The notes under the pieces are model-generated. The model was not told where the DNA came from. It saw only the letters and a list, made by a program, of their open reading frames with translations, and ran no database searches. Made by a program: the position numbers and the translations under genes. From the NCBI RefSeq assembly GCF_001748245.1, contig NZ_BDFO01000001.1:5247768-5311767 (forward strand): a stretch of DNA of 64,000 bases, written 5' to 3'. This stretch comes from Oligoflexus tunisiensis. Its GTDB lineage: Bacteria > Bdellovibrionota_B > Oligoflexia > Oligoflexales > Oligoflexaceae. Every line of letters starts with the position of its first letter. The stretch's first letter is position 1. Positions 8,919-17,179 of this stretch are shown piece after piece.

Positions 8919-11249
8919 ATGAATATGCAAACTGCGCCAGGTAAATTTTGCTCCGGTTCGATTTTCTTCATGATCGTTCTGTGGCCCCTGGCGTGTACCA
9001 GTTCGGATCGCGCGCCCACTCCCGTGGAATGGACAGAAAATCATGTAGAAGCTCCCAGTCCCCCGACGATAAAGGCTTTTGCCAAATTGATCGACCGCGA
9101 TTTGGCAGCATCTCAACCGCATCTGCGACCTCATCAAGGCCAAATCGTACTGGGTCAAAACCAGTTGCAGCTGGTGGCCGGCAGCGTTCCGCCGCTCAGT
9201 GGCGGCTCCGTATTTTACCCCGTGCTCAGTGCCATCTACAAAGCGACGGATAAATCGTGGCAGCAGCAAACCTGGCAGCCTTCACTGGACATCAACATCA
9301 GCACGATGAACGGAGAAAGTCTGGCGCTCATCGGCCAGGATATTGAACATCACAACAATCAGCCGCACCTCATTTCCTTTTTCCGCTCGAGCAAGCCGGA
9401 ACTGGGCGCGGTGCGATTGGATATGCAGTGGCTGGGTGAAAGCCCGCTGGTTAAGATTTCCATTGTTCAGTCGGGTGGAACCGCGCCTCTGCGCTGGATC
9501 CTGCGCCTCGGCTCGGGTTACGGCGCCGAGCACTGGATTCCCTTCGATCAGAAACGCTTTCTTGGGGTCACGGTCAGTCTTTTTCCGGACGTTTTCACGG
9601 TTCTCTCGCCAATGCCCTTGAGCATTCGAACGGAAAAGCAGCAGACTTATCTTTCCGCCGTGACCGTTCCCGGCCGGGACAATGCCTTTGTTCTGCTGCC
9701 CGGTCGTGAGGCGGTCCTGCAGCAGGCGGCACTGGTCGCGCAACTCAAACAGTGCCGCGGTGATTGTCTGCGCGTGCCCGCGCGCAGCGAAACCTGGCAG
9801 ATTCAGCTGCCCTGGCGTCAGCCGATGCCACGCCTCGACAAAAGACTCTTTCAATCCCTCTTCGTGCATGATGCCCAAGGCGCCTTTATCAGCACGCTGC
9901 CCATTTTTGAAGGCGAACCCTTGAAGTGGAATCTGCCGGCCGATGCAAAATGGGAGGTTTTGTATCCGGACAGTCAGGGCATTCTGCAGAAAGTTCAGTT
10001 TGATCAAGACCAACGCACGGCTCAGCTGCCTCCTCTGGCTTTGGGTTCCGTGCAGGTGCAGCTCAAACCCGGACGTCCCGGCTTTATCGACATCCGCGAT
10101 GCGGTTCGCACGGGCAGCGTAGGATGGGCCCGGCAGCTTGCGTCACGACCCTCTGATATTTTAACGGCGCATGTTTTTTTGCAGAAAACCTGGCCCTTCA
10201 CCGCTCAGCTTCCGGCCGGTGATTATCAACTGCAAATACGCGACGGCATGCAACGCCTCTGCGCGCAACGCTTCACCATCCTGCCTGGCCGTCATCAGGT
10301 GATCAGCTGCATCAGCGAATCCCCCAGCCCGGAACTTTCGCTGCGCGCCAACCTCAGTCTCGACACTGTTCCATCCGATGAAATGCTGCAGGCGGCTCAT
10401 TTTCAAGCGATCGGCCGTCTGTTGCGGACGGGCAAGGAAATCAGCAGCGCCCAGGAGATCCCCATGCTGATCGCCGAGGATCATAGTCTCGGCTTGAGCC
10501 TCAGGGCTTTTCCCGCAGACGAATCCCTGCGGCGAAGCTGGCTGGCGGTGAAACCCAGGGATCATACCGCTCTGCTTCCAGCGTTCGCCAAATTCGCCCA
10601 GGATCAGAATCCTCCGCTGCAGCTGGTGCTGGAATGCCCGCAGATCGGTTTTCAGTTTGAAGACTACCGCTGGATGGCCCTGACTCTTGAGCCCGATATG
10701 ATCGAGGTTTTTGGCTGTCAGCAGTATGAAATGATGGATGCCTTCCTGCAGGTCGCTCACAAACTCCAGCAGAAAAGTTCGCATCCCATAAAACTGGCGA
10801 CCTCAGCTCCCTTTCGTGGTCGCGGACTCGAGACCGATTTTATTCCGGCGCTGTATATTCCCCAGCCGCAGAATCTTTTGAACGCTCTGCGAAACGGTGA
10901 ATACAGTCTCGGTCTGCGCAGTGAGATTCTGGTGACGGATCCGCTGCCAACGTCCGGCACCAGCGAACCCCAGACGCTCGGCGTCGTCATTCGCAGCTAC
11001 GATATGAAGGACCAGGGCGCTCTGATCCGAATCCATGATCAATACGGTTTCCTCACCGAACTGGCTCTGCCCCCTGGTCGTAACACCGAGCAGAAGCTGC
11101 AGATCCCCGTGCGCCTGAGGCCTTCGAGCCGCTTTCTGCGGGTGGAGCTTGTGCGCCAGACTTTAGGCCCCGGCGGAAAGGAAGATGGAATGACGCAGCC
11201 TTTCCTTCTAGCCACGAGCAACTTTTTAGGCTTGAATGGTCCCCCATAA
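8919..11249 (+). CDS. Large lipoprotein of unknown function, possible PHP-like tail
   Basis: 776 aa. LACTSS near residue 24-29 is a lipobox (Cys26), so it is probably an exported lipoprotein. The middle is beta-rich, with short stretches resembling carbohydrate- or carboxypeptidase-regulatory-type sandwich domains (TAQLPAGDYQLQIRDG near 423). The C-terminal third (about 490-776) has the segment YIPQPQNLLNALRNGEYSLG, which resembles the RTYVxxxxxxxxxLLxALRxGR segment of CehA/McbA-type PHP metallohydrolases, but I do not see the metal-binding His motifs, so any such domain would be degenerate. ATGs at 8919 and 8925 are alternatives. It precedes hpt on the same strand with a 25-base gap. Function unknown. 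Confidence 0.75.
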   Translation: MNMQTAPGKFCSGSIFFMIVLWPLACTSSDRAPTPVEWTENHVEAPSPPTIKAFAKLIDRDLAASQPHLRPHQGQIVLGQNQLQLVAGSVPPLSGGSVFYPVLSAIYKATDKSWQQQTWQPSLDINISTMNGESLALIGQDIEHHNNQPHLISFFRSSKPELGAVRLDMQWLGESPLVKISIVQSGGTAPLRWILRLGSGYGAEHWIPFDQKRFLGVTVSLFPDVFTVLSPMPLSIRTEKQQTYLSAVTVPGRDNAFVLLPGREAVLQQAALVAQLKQCRGDCLRVPARSETWQIQLPWRQPMPRLDKRLFQSLFVHDAQGAFISTLPIFEGEPLKWNLPADAKWEVLYPDSQGILQKVQFDQDQRTAQLPPLALGSVQVQLKPGRPGFIDIRDAVRTGSVGWARQLASRPSDILTAHVFLQKTWPFTAQLPAGDYQLQIRDGMQRLCAQRFTILPGRHQVISCISESPSPELSLRANLSLDTVPSDEMLQAAHFQAIGRLLRTGKEISSAQEIPMLIAEDHSLGLSLRAFPADESLRRSWLAVKPRDHTALLPAFAKFAQDQNPPLQLVLECPQIGFQFEDYRWMALTLEPDMIEVFGCQQYEMMDAFLQVAHKLQQKSSHPIKLATSAPFRGRGLETDFIPALYIPQPQNLLNALRNGEYSLGLRSEILVTDPLPTSGTSEPQTLGVVIRSYDMKDQGALIRIHDQYGFLTELALPPGRNTEQKLQIPVRLRPSSRFLRVELVRQTLGPGGKEDGMTQPFLLATSNFLGLNGPP

Positions 11250-11274
11250 TCGCCAACGTCGGGGGAAGGCAGAC

Positions 11275-11802
11275 ATGACAGAGTATTCCATGCATCCGCT
11301 CATTTCAGCAGACCGTATCGCCAGTCGGGTGCGGGAATTGGGACAGCGCATCAGTCGCGACTATCAAGGACAGACGCTGTGCATCATTGGCGTTTTGAAA
11401 GGTTCCGTGATTTTCCTGGCCGATTTGATTCGCGCCATTGAAGTGCCCTGCGAAATTGAATTCATCGGTGTGTCGAGTTACGAAGGCATGCATTCCACCG
11501 GTCACGTCCGCATCAACTACGATCTTTCGGTGGACATCGAAGGCAAGCATGTTCTGCTGGTCGAGGATATCATCGACACCGGCCATACCATCGACTACCT
11601 CATCAAGACCCTGGAGGTCCGGGCGCCCAAGTCTTTAAAAGTCGCCTGCCTGCTCTCCAAACCGGAAGCGCATCAGATCAAACTGGACATCGACTACACC
11701 GGTTTTGAGATCAGCAAGGAATTCGTTATCGGTTACGGACTGGACCTCGACGGACTCTATCGCAACCTGCCCGATCTGATGCAGATGCTCCCTAAATCCT
11801 GA
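11275..11802 (+). CDS. hpt: Hypoxanthine phosphoribosyltransferase
   Basis: 175 aa, the usual size. It would convert hypoxanthine or guanine plus PRPP to IMP or GMP in purine salvage. The PRPP-binding signature VLLVEDIIDTGHTIDYL is intact, the PPi loop is IGVLKGSVIF, and the C-terminal end has the GYGLDLDGLYRNLP stretch typical of bacterial Hpt. ATG 11275 is chosen because GGGGAAGG lies five to six bases upstream; the frame opens 13 codons earlier. It follows the large lipoprotein gene and ends in an 11-base convergent overlap with the next gene on the other strand. NupC at 33.9 kb would supply nucleosides to the same salvage network. Confidence 0.95.
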   Translation: MTEYSMHPLISADRIASRVRELGQRISRDYQGQTLCIIGVLKGSVIFLADLIRAIEVPCEIEFIGVSSYEGMHSTGHVRINYDLSVDIEGKHVLLVEDIIDTGHTIDYLIKTLEVRAPKSLKVACLLSKPEAHQIKLDIDYTGFEISKEFVIGYGLDLDGLYRNLPDLMQMLPKS

Positions 11803-12493
11803 AGCCAGGCCTGGAACCTGCGGCCCGGTGCCGTTTGAGCTCCGAAAAATCGATCACGAAAGGATGCCCCTGACAGCAGCGCAGCTGGGTGTAATCATCC
11901 AGCTCCAGCTCCAGGCCGGCGAGACTCTTCTGCAAATCAAGCAGGACGGCCTGGATCGCTTCTGTCATGGGCTGCTCGGCGTCACAGTAGGGTTGCACAT
12001 AGGCAAAAAAATCAGTGTCGTCCATAACTTCCATGGGCGGCACCAGCGGATGCGCAAGCGCGGACAAACGATTCAGGTCCAGAGCCCAGCGGCGGCGAGC
12101 CTGGAGTTCATCTTTCAGAAAAGAGGGCTTCGCGACGAGAACAGCCAGATCCATTCCGCCCCGTCCAGGCAGCTTAAAACACTGAAAATGCCGGCCTTCT
12201 CCCACGAGATCCCAGTTGCGTGTTCCCTGCGCTCGCATGATGCCGGAGCGGATGACTGAAGTGTCAAGGCTACGGGAGAAGGCCTGTTCCAGAGCGGCTT
12301 TGCTCTGTCTAAGTTCCAGGAATAGCTTGGAAATTCCGTCCACAAATACCTCCACGCGACGTTCAAAGCCAGTCAGGACGCAGGAAAGGGCTGAAAAGGG
12401 ACTTGACACTGAATCGGGCACTGTCATAACGTCCAACATAGCTGCCAGGCGCGAGCTGTTAAAAGACCCAAATTCATTGGCATAAATGATCAC
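11792..12493 (-). CDS. Unknown protein, possibly kinase-fold
   Basis: 233 aa from a GTG at 12493; no convincing ribosome-binding site is seen, and ATGs at codons 19 and 23 are alternatives. The C-terminal two thirds read like a small, divergent kinase fold: a candidate nucleotide-binding Lys in DLAVLVAKPSF, a hinge-like DDTDFFAYVQPYCD, and LELDDYTQLRCCQGHPFVIDFSEL, where the final DF could be the metal-binding Asp. These are my pattern matches only; no canonical HxDxxxxN motif exists, so catalysis is doubtful. The N-terminal 80 residues are helical and unremarkable. It ends against hpt with an 11-base convergent overlap. Product real by codon use and length; function unknown. Confidence 0.6.
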   Translation of the reverse strand: MIIYANEFGSFNSSRLAAMLDVMTVPDSVSSPFSALSCVLTGFERRVEVFVDGISKLFLELRQSKAALEQAFSRSLDTSVIRSGIMRAQGTRNWDLVGEGRHFQCFKLPGRGGMDLAVLVAKPSFLKDELQARRRWALDLNRLSALAHPLVPPMEVMDDTDFFAYVQPYCDAEQPMTEAIQAVLLDLQKSLAGLELELDDYTQLRCCQGHPFVIDFSELKRHRAAGSRPGFRI

Positions 12494-12602
12494 ACAAAGT
12501 CGTTCAACAATGGCTGGTCATGGCATAACGCTTGCTTGAATAAAGTCGTGGGATTGACTTCCCCGTGTTGCCGAGACTCTGCTGCCCCTACTGGAGGTTG
12601 AT

Positions 12603-12812
12603 ATGCAAACTGAAAACGGTCAAGACAACAAAGTCGTTTCGATTGCTAATCGTACGCCCAAAAATGCGACAACGACGCAATCGGAACAAAAGCAGGAGAG
12701 CTTCAGTTGGGAAGAGATCCAACGCCGTAATGAAGAGAATCGCCTGCGGCTGAAAAGAGAACGTGAGAAGGCCAATAAAGGCGTGATCCGTTCCTATCGT
12801 CTGAAACACTGA
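12603..12812 (+). CDS. Small charged protein, unknown
   Basis: 69 aa. ATG 12603 has GGAGG five to six bases upstream, which supports translation. After a low-complexity N-terminus (NKVVSIANRTPKNATTTQSE) it has a highly charged helical C-terminal half with WEEIQRRNEENRLRLKRERE and a basic end. It has no signal peptide or membrane segment. The N-terminal VVSI and the basic tail resemble those of the next small gene (VVDF), so the two may be related in role, perhaps binding nucleic acid or a partner protein; this is speculation. A stem-loop follows at 12841. Confidence 0.65.
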   Translation: MQTENGQDNKVVSIANRTPKNATTTQSEQKQESFSWEEIQRRNEENRLRLKREREKANKGVIRSYRLKH

Positions 12813-12840
12813 TTTTGATCGTTTGACATCTGATATTCCT

Positions 12841-12860
12841 GGTCCTTCTCCCGAAGGACC
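12841..12860 (+). other. Stem-loop upstream of the poly-Cys micro-ORF
   Basis: GGTCCTTC and GAAGGACC form a perfect 8-base-pair stem with a TCCC loop, 28 bases after the stop of the 69-aa gene and 30 bases before the Cys-rich micro-ORF. No U-run follows, so it is not a classic terminator; it could be a partial terminator, an RNA-processing site or part of a leader structure. Confidence 0.5.
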
Positions 12861-12890
12861 TGAATATATCGTCACTGTTCCCCGTTCTTA

Positions 12891-12935
12891 ATGCTGTTGT
12901 GTTGCTCTTGCTGCTCCCGTTGCTGTTGTTGTTGA
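12891..12935 (+). CDS. Cysteine-rich micro-ORF (possible leader peptide)
   Basis: A 14-codon frame, MLLCCSCCSRCCCC then TGA, containing eight Cys codons, seven of them in the last ten. It is in the same frame as the 88-aa gene and ends nine bases before that gene's ATG at 12945. The gene's GAGG ribosome-binding site (12934-12937) overlaps the micro-ORF stop codon, so ribosomes on the micro-ORF would compete with or uncover it. There is no Shine-Dalgarno sequence for the micro-ORF itself, and the DNA is a low-complexity TGC/TTG run, so chance is a real alternative. Confidence 0.35.
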   Translation: MLLCCSCCSRCCCC

Positions 12936-12944
12936 GGTGTTGTG

Positions 12945-13208
12945 ATGAAGAACGATGTTCCTGCCAATGTTGTCGATTTCACAGTTTTTAAGCGAAACAA
13001 GGATGCTCAGACCGATTTGGCCCGCGGCCGCACGCCGCTGCATGTCAGCCATATCGATGGCAAGGTCAAAGGAAGTCCACACTTCCGCAGACCGGAAGCC
13101 GACGATTTCGGTGATCGTATGCAAAGGATCAAAAACAGTCTGGAGAAGATCAATCAGCTTATGACTGAATTGAAGAAGACAACCAGGAAGGCCGAGTTCG
13201 AAGATTAA
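12945..13208 (+). CDS. Small charged protein, unknown
   Basis: 87 aa from ATG 12945 (GTG one codon earlier also possible), with GAGG about seven bases upstream. There is no signal peptide. N-terminus PANVVDFTVFKRNKDAQTD, a basic middle, and a helical coiled-coil-like end RMQRIKNSLEKINQLMTELKK. I do not recognise the family. It follows the 69-aa gene and may share a transcript, ending at the terminator at 13303. The preceding poly-Cys micro-ORF overlaps its ribosome-binding site and could set its translation in response to cysteine or charged tRNA-Cys; untested. Confidence 0.65.
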   Translation: MKNDVPANVVDFTVFKRNKDAQTDLARGRTPLHVSHIDGKVKGSPHFRRPEADDFGDRMQRIKNSLEKINQLMTELKKTTRKAEFED

Positions 13209-13302
13209 AATCTTCTCGTTGCAAAGTTCTGGCATCCTCGTCAGAAAACCCCATTGGGGCGGAGGATGCACCCCAGAACTTCGCTACGAAAAAAACCGGT
13301 CC

Positions 13303-13330
13303 AAGGCTCCTTCACGGAGCCTTTTCTTTT
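13303..13330. terminator. Intrinsic terminator between convergent genes
   Basis: AAGGCTCC (13303-13310) pairs with GGAGCCTT (13316-13323) around TTCAC, followed by TTCTTTT on the plus strand and preceded by an A-run on the same strand that serves the minus strand. It can end both the small-gene transcript and the response-regulator transcript coming from the right. Confidence 0.8.
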
Positions 13331-13341
13331 ACCAGCCGCGC

Positions 13342-13983
13342 TTAGACTTCCACAAATCCATTGCGAATAGCGTAGCGAGCCAGTTCAATCTGGGAACGCA
13401 TGTTGAGCTTGTTCATGATGTTCGCTTTGTGACGATCCACAGTTTTCACACTGATCTGCAGATCGGTCGCGATTTCCTTGGCGGTCATGGCCTGGGCCAC
13501 GCAGCAGAGGACATCAACTTCACGGGGGCTGAGAGGATGCTCCAGACGCCCATTGACGCCTTCACGATGTTTTTGCACGAGACCACGGATAGGATTGTTG
13601 GCCTGGAACCAGGTGCCTCCTTCCATGACGGCATGCAGACAGGCGTGAATTTGGTCAGGTGCTTCAAACGCCGAAATCAGAGCGCGGGCTCCAATGCGTT
13701 CCGCCAGACGCTGATATTCTGGAAGAGGCAAGGAGCTGGACAGGATCAGATGCATATCCGGTTTCGTCGCCTGCGCTTCTGCTGCCATTTGGTAGATGGA
13801 AGCCATCGACTGCAAATCCAGCAGGAGAACTTCAGGCTGGAGCCGCTGCACCAAATCCTTGATCTGATAATGGGAGGCTGTGCTGGCAAGGATGTGCACA
13901 TCCTCAAAGCGATCGAGTACCTGAGTGAGCCCTTCTCGAACGATTGGATGATCGTTCACGATCAGAATGGAAATCTTTTTCAT
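13342..13983 (-). CDS. NarL/LuxR-family response regulator, atypical receiver
   Basis: 213 aa. Receiver domain (1-125) with phosphoacceptor Asp56 in EVLLLDLQ, then a LuxR-type helix-turn-helix (about 148-210) around LSPREVDVLCCVAQAMTAKEIATDL-type sequence and VKTVDRHKANIMNKL. The first acidic pair is ND rather than DD, and the conserved Lys of the receiver is Ala105 (GARALISAFEAP against the usual GARGYLLKDASP), so switching may be phosphorylation-independent or altered. ATG 13983 is preferred over an in-frame ATG ten codons upstream because the receiver begins there. No cognate kinase is adjacent. A bidirectional terminator lies at its 3' end. Confidence 0.85.
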   Translation of the reverse strand: MKKISILIVNDHPIVREGLTQVLDRFEDVHILASTASHYQIKDLVQRLQPEVLLLDLQSMASIYQMAAEAQATKPDMHLILSSSLPLPEYQRLAERIGARALISAFEAPDQIHACLHAVMEGGTWFQANNPIRGLVQKHREGVNGRLEHPLSPREVDVLCCVAQAMTAKEIATDLQISVKTVDRHKANIMNKLNMRSQIELARYAIRNGFVEV

Positions 13984-14354
13984 GTTAAACAACCCGCATC
14001 GAAAGAAATGCATTAAAACTTAGACCACTTTTTCCGTGCCACAAGGGCAGGTATTAGCAATATTCTGCATGAAAAACGAGACGCGTGACTTTGAAATTCT
14101 GGGAAGATTTTGTGTAAGCTATTTTAATTATTTAAAAAAATAATAATTTTGATTTGCACGGAAGGTTTAAAAAGCCTGTAACGACGGGATTCTGAGGAGA
14201 ACGGAACGCGTCAGGTAAGCACCTCAAGTCCTTCAAAAAGACTCGCTTTTTGGATGTTTTACCGCACTCCATCGGGGTGGTGGTTCCCCGTGGTGAATCA
14301 CGATCCGGCCCCTCCAGGGAGGGGCCGGGGTCGGTCATTGGGATAGGGAAGGAA
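13984..14354. other. 371-base intergenic region with stem-loops
   Basis: Between the response regulator and topB, both on the minus strand. A GC-rich perfect hairpin (CCGGCCCCTC 14305-14314 with GAGGGGCCGG 14319-14328, loop CAGG) lies just past the topB stop and probably ends that transcript, though no U-run follows. A weaker A/T stem occurs at 14234-14252. The stretch 14100-14160 is very A/T-rich (TTTTAATTATTT) and is the likely promoter region of the response regulator. I see no gene here. Confidence 0.6.
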
Positions 14355-16955
14355 TTAGCTGTTGCCCTCGGCGGCAGGCGAGGCAACGGTGGCTGCAGGT
14401 TCCTCGCTGGCCGCTTCCTCGTCCTTGGCTGCGGATTTCTTGACCCTGGGTGGGAATTCAAAGCGGAAGCCCGTCCAGTCGTTTTCCATCACCAGCTTGG
14501 CGCTGAATTTTCGACCTTTTTTCGACACGAAGTCACTGATGATCGGGGTTTCCTTGGTCTGCAGAAAGACCATGAGATCCTCACGGGTCAGGTTGCGCTT
14601 GCAGAGCATGCGCGGGAACGCAAAACCCGGGGCCCCTCGTTTTTCACCAGCCTCCCGCCCCTTGACCTTGGTCTGACAGGCAAAATCCGCTGGCGTTTCG
14701 ATCACCATGCAATCCGGGGAACAACGCAAAGGACAGGGCGCGATCGGTTCCAGATTCACGTCGAGCTGCGGCTGATTCGGATCGACTTCGCCCGAGTTTT
14801 CCACCACACGACGAACCAGCTTGCCGCCCTGGAGTTCCAGGACAGCACGGTAGTCCTTGCCGTTGGCGTTTTTAAAGCCATCGAGTTCGGGTGTGACTTT
14901 CTTTTCCAGGAGGATGCGCACCGCATTACGGTTTATGTAACGACCGTTGAAATCCTTCCAGATCAGAAAATCACAGGCTTTCTTGCCGGCCCGCTTGGTG
15001 CTCTCCGCACAACCGTAAAACCAGGCGCGTTCAAAGACAGGGCGCCCACAGTTCGGACAGGGACCGAGCGGATTTTCATCCGGATAGATCTGTTCAAAAT
15101 CAAAATCGCGGGTGGAATCAACCACGTCCTTGGCATAGCTGGCGATTTCACGCATGAAGTCTTCCGGCGAGCGCTTGCCCTCCTCCACTTCATTCAGAAA
15201 CACTTCGAGTTGTCCAGTCAGCTCCGCTGAAGTCAGACGGCTCGCATTGATCCGATGCAGGATATCGATCAGACGAATGCCCTTCGGCGTCGGCCTGAGG
15301 TTCTCATCCACGTATTCGCGGTTCTTCAAGTTTTCGATGATATCCGCGCGGGTGGCCGCGGTTCCCAAACCATCGGCACTGCGCAGAGCCTGGGAAATTT
15401 CTTCGTTTTCAATATGCCGTCCGGCATTTTCCATCAGGGACAAAAGTCCCGCTTCACTGATGCGGGCCGGTGGCTTCGTTTCATGCTCCTCGAGGAGCGC
15501 CTCACTCGATTTCACCGTCACACCTTCAGCCTTATCCTTGCCGGGGATCAGCGGGGCAAAGGACTTGTCACCCTTGTCGGGCACCTTGCCAAAGACAGCT
15601 TCCCAGCCGGCTTCCTTCAGCACGCGCGGCGGCTTGCTGCGGAAATGCTGTTCCGCCACGACCGTAATGCGCTCGACCTCTTCATACACAGAGGGTGGAT
15701 AAAACGAGGCCATGAACTGTCGGGTGACCAGATCAAACAGTTTCTGATCGTCCCCTTCAAGGGCCCGCACTTCACCGGTCGGAATGATGGCAAAGTGATC
15801 CGTGACGCCTTCGTTATTGAAGATCTTGTCCTGATTCAAAAGGCCCTTATCCAAAAGATGCCTCGCATGCGGACCATAGTCGCCGGTCCCTGCGAGGATA
15901 TCCAGGACACGCTGAACTTCCGGTTTGTAGTCCTCTGGCAGCACCTTGGAACTGGTACGCGGATAGGTCAGCACCTTATGCGTTTCATAGCAGCGCTGCG
16001 CCGCCCGCAAGGTCCGGTTCGCCGACCACCCGAAGCGGGTGTTGGCTGTTCTTTGCAGCGAGGTCAGATCGAAGAGCATCGGTGGATTGCGGGGTGAAGG
16101 CTTGCGCGTTTCACTCGCGAGGGCCGGCTTGCCGGCGATGGTTTGAATCACCGCCTCGGCTTTGGCTTTATCAAAGATGCGATCCTCTTTTTGCTCGCGG
16201 GTGGCGTTCTTGCGATCAAAATTGGGATCATACCAGGTGCCATCATACACCTGTTCGTTCACTTCGAAATTGCCGATCACCTTCCAGTAGGCCTGGGGGT
16301 TGTGTTCGAGCACTTCCAGCTCGCGTTCCACCAAAAGGCCCAGCGTCGGTGTTTGGACGCGCCCCGCGGACCAGGACACCCCGCGCTGATTCTTGGCTTT
16401 CAAACGCACGGTCAAGGCCCGCGTCGCATTCATGCCGATCAACCAGTCGGCATGCGCGCGACATTCGGCAGCGGCGGCGAGGCCGGTGTATTTGGTGCCA
16501 TCCTGCAGACTCTTGAATCCGTCCTGGATGGCTTTCTTCGTCATGGATTGCAACCAAAGGCGGTGAATGGGTTTATTCACGCCCACGTGCTTGACGATCT
16601 CGCGAAAGATCAATTCCCCTTCCCGCGCGGCATCGCATGCATTCACGAGGTAAGTGATGTCATTCCGTTCCATCAGTTTCTTGATCACCGCGAGGCGGGT
16701 CTTCTGATTGGGCACGGGCTTGGTTTTGAAATCCCCGGGAATGATCGGCAGATCGGCCAGCCGCCATCGTTTATAGATAGGATTGATATCTTCCGGTTCG
16801 AGAAGAGTCAGGATGTGACCGACCGCGTAAGTGCAGACCATGGTCTCACTCTCGTAGTAGTCCCCCTTGCCTTTCTCTTCAAAGCCTCCCAGGGCTTGCA
16901 CGATATCTTTCGCGACGCTTGGCTTCTCAGTAATTATTAGACCTTTTCCTTGCAT
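14355..16955 (-). CDS. topB: DNA topoisomerase III
   Basis: 866 aa type IA topoisomerase. The N-terminal TOPRIM domain begins GLIITEKPSVAKDIV and has the acidic motif NACDAAREGEL; the active-site Tyr lies in LTYPRTSSKVL. A zinc-ribbon-like C-terminus follows (CPNCGRPVFERAWFYGC) and a further domain with KETPIISDFVSKKGRKFSA. It decatenates single-stranded DNA intermediates. The chosen ATG 16955 starts directly before the TOPRIM motif, as in E. coli TopB; two in-frame ATGs upstream (16988, 17045) have no better ribosome-binding site. It is longer than the roughly 650 aa of E. coli TopB, mainly at the C-terminus, as in the plasmid- and delta-type forms. A hairpin follows the stop. Confidence 0.92.
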   Translation of the reverse strand: MQGKGLIITEKPSVAKDIVQALGGFEEKGKGDYYESETMVCTYAVGHILTLLEPEDINPIYKRWRLADLPIIPGDFKTKPVPNQKTRLAVIKKLMERNDITYLVNACDAAREGELIFREIVKHVGVNKPIHRLWLQSMTKKAIQDGFKSLQDGTKYTGLAAAAECRAHADWLIGMNATRALTVRLKAKNQRGVSWSAGRVQTPTLGLLVERELEVLEHNPQAYWKVIGNFEVNEQVYDGTWYDPNFDRKNATREQKEDRIFDKAKAEAVIQTIAGKPALASETRKPSPRNPPMLFDLTSLQRTANTRFGWSANRTLRAAQRCYETHKVLTYPRTSSKVLPEDYKPEVQRVLDILAGTGDYGPHARHLLDKGLLNQDKIFNNEGVTDHFAIIPTGEVRALEGDDQKLFDLVTRQFMASFYPPSVYEEVERITVVAEQHFRSKPPRVLKEAGWEAVFGKVPDKGDKSFAPLIPGKDKAEGVTVKSSEALLEEHETKPPARISEAGLLSLMENAGRHIENEEISQALRSADGLGTAATRADIIENLKNREYVDENLRPTPKGIRLIDILHRINASRLTSAELTGQLEVFLNEVEEGKRSPEDFMREIASYAKDVVDSTRDFDFEQIYPDENPLGPCPNCGRPVFERAWFYGCAESTKRAGKKACDFLIWKDFNGRYINRNAVRILLEKKVTPELDGFKNANGKDYRAVLELQGGKLVRRVVENSGEVDPNQPQLDVNLEPIAPCPLRCSPDCMVIETPADFACQTKVKGREAGEKRGAPGFAFPRMLCKRNLTREDLMVFLQTKETPIISDFVSKKGRKFSAKLVMENDWTGFRFEFPPRVKKSAAKDEEAASEEPAATVASPAAEGNS

Positions 16956-17179
16956 CGATACGCTCTGTCCTTCCGGTTGGCTATTCATCCCTACAAAAAC
17001 TTTAAGAACCCCCGCTGTCAAGAGATATTCCTGACTTTTTGTCATTCCTGTGCCCTACGCCCGCCCTGGACGACGCACCACAGTGGCCTTGCAGCCCATT
17101 TTGGGAGAGTTGGGAAAATCATTTCATGGGAGGGACGTTTGAAGACGACCTGGCACCCGGGCAGAATCTCCCGGAACCG

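Noticed and set aside
12841..12860. Intrinsic terminator call for the stem-loop
   Set aside because: Stem is perfect but no U-run follows on either strand; reported as a stem-loop only.
14250..15230. 326-codon frame antisense to topB
   Set aside because: No homologous motifs; the opposite strand carries the topoisomerase C-terminal zinc-ribbon region.
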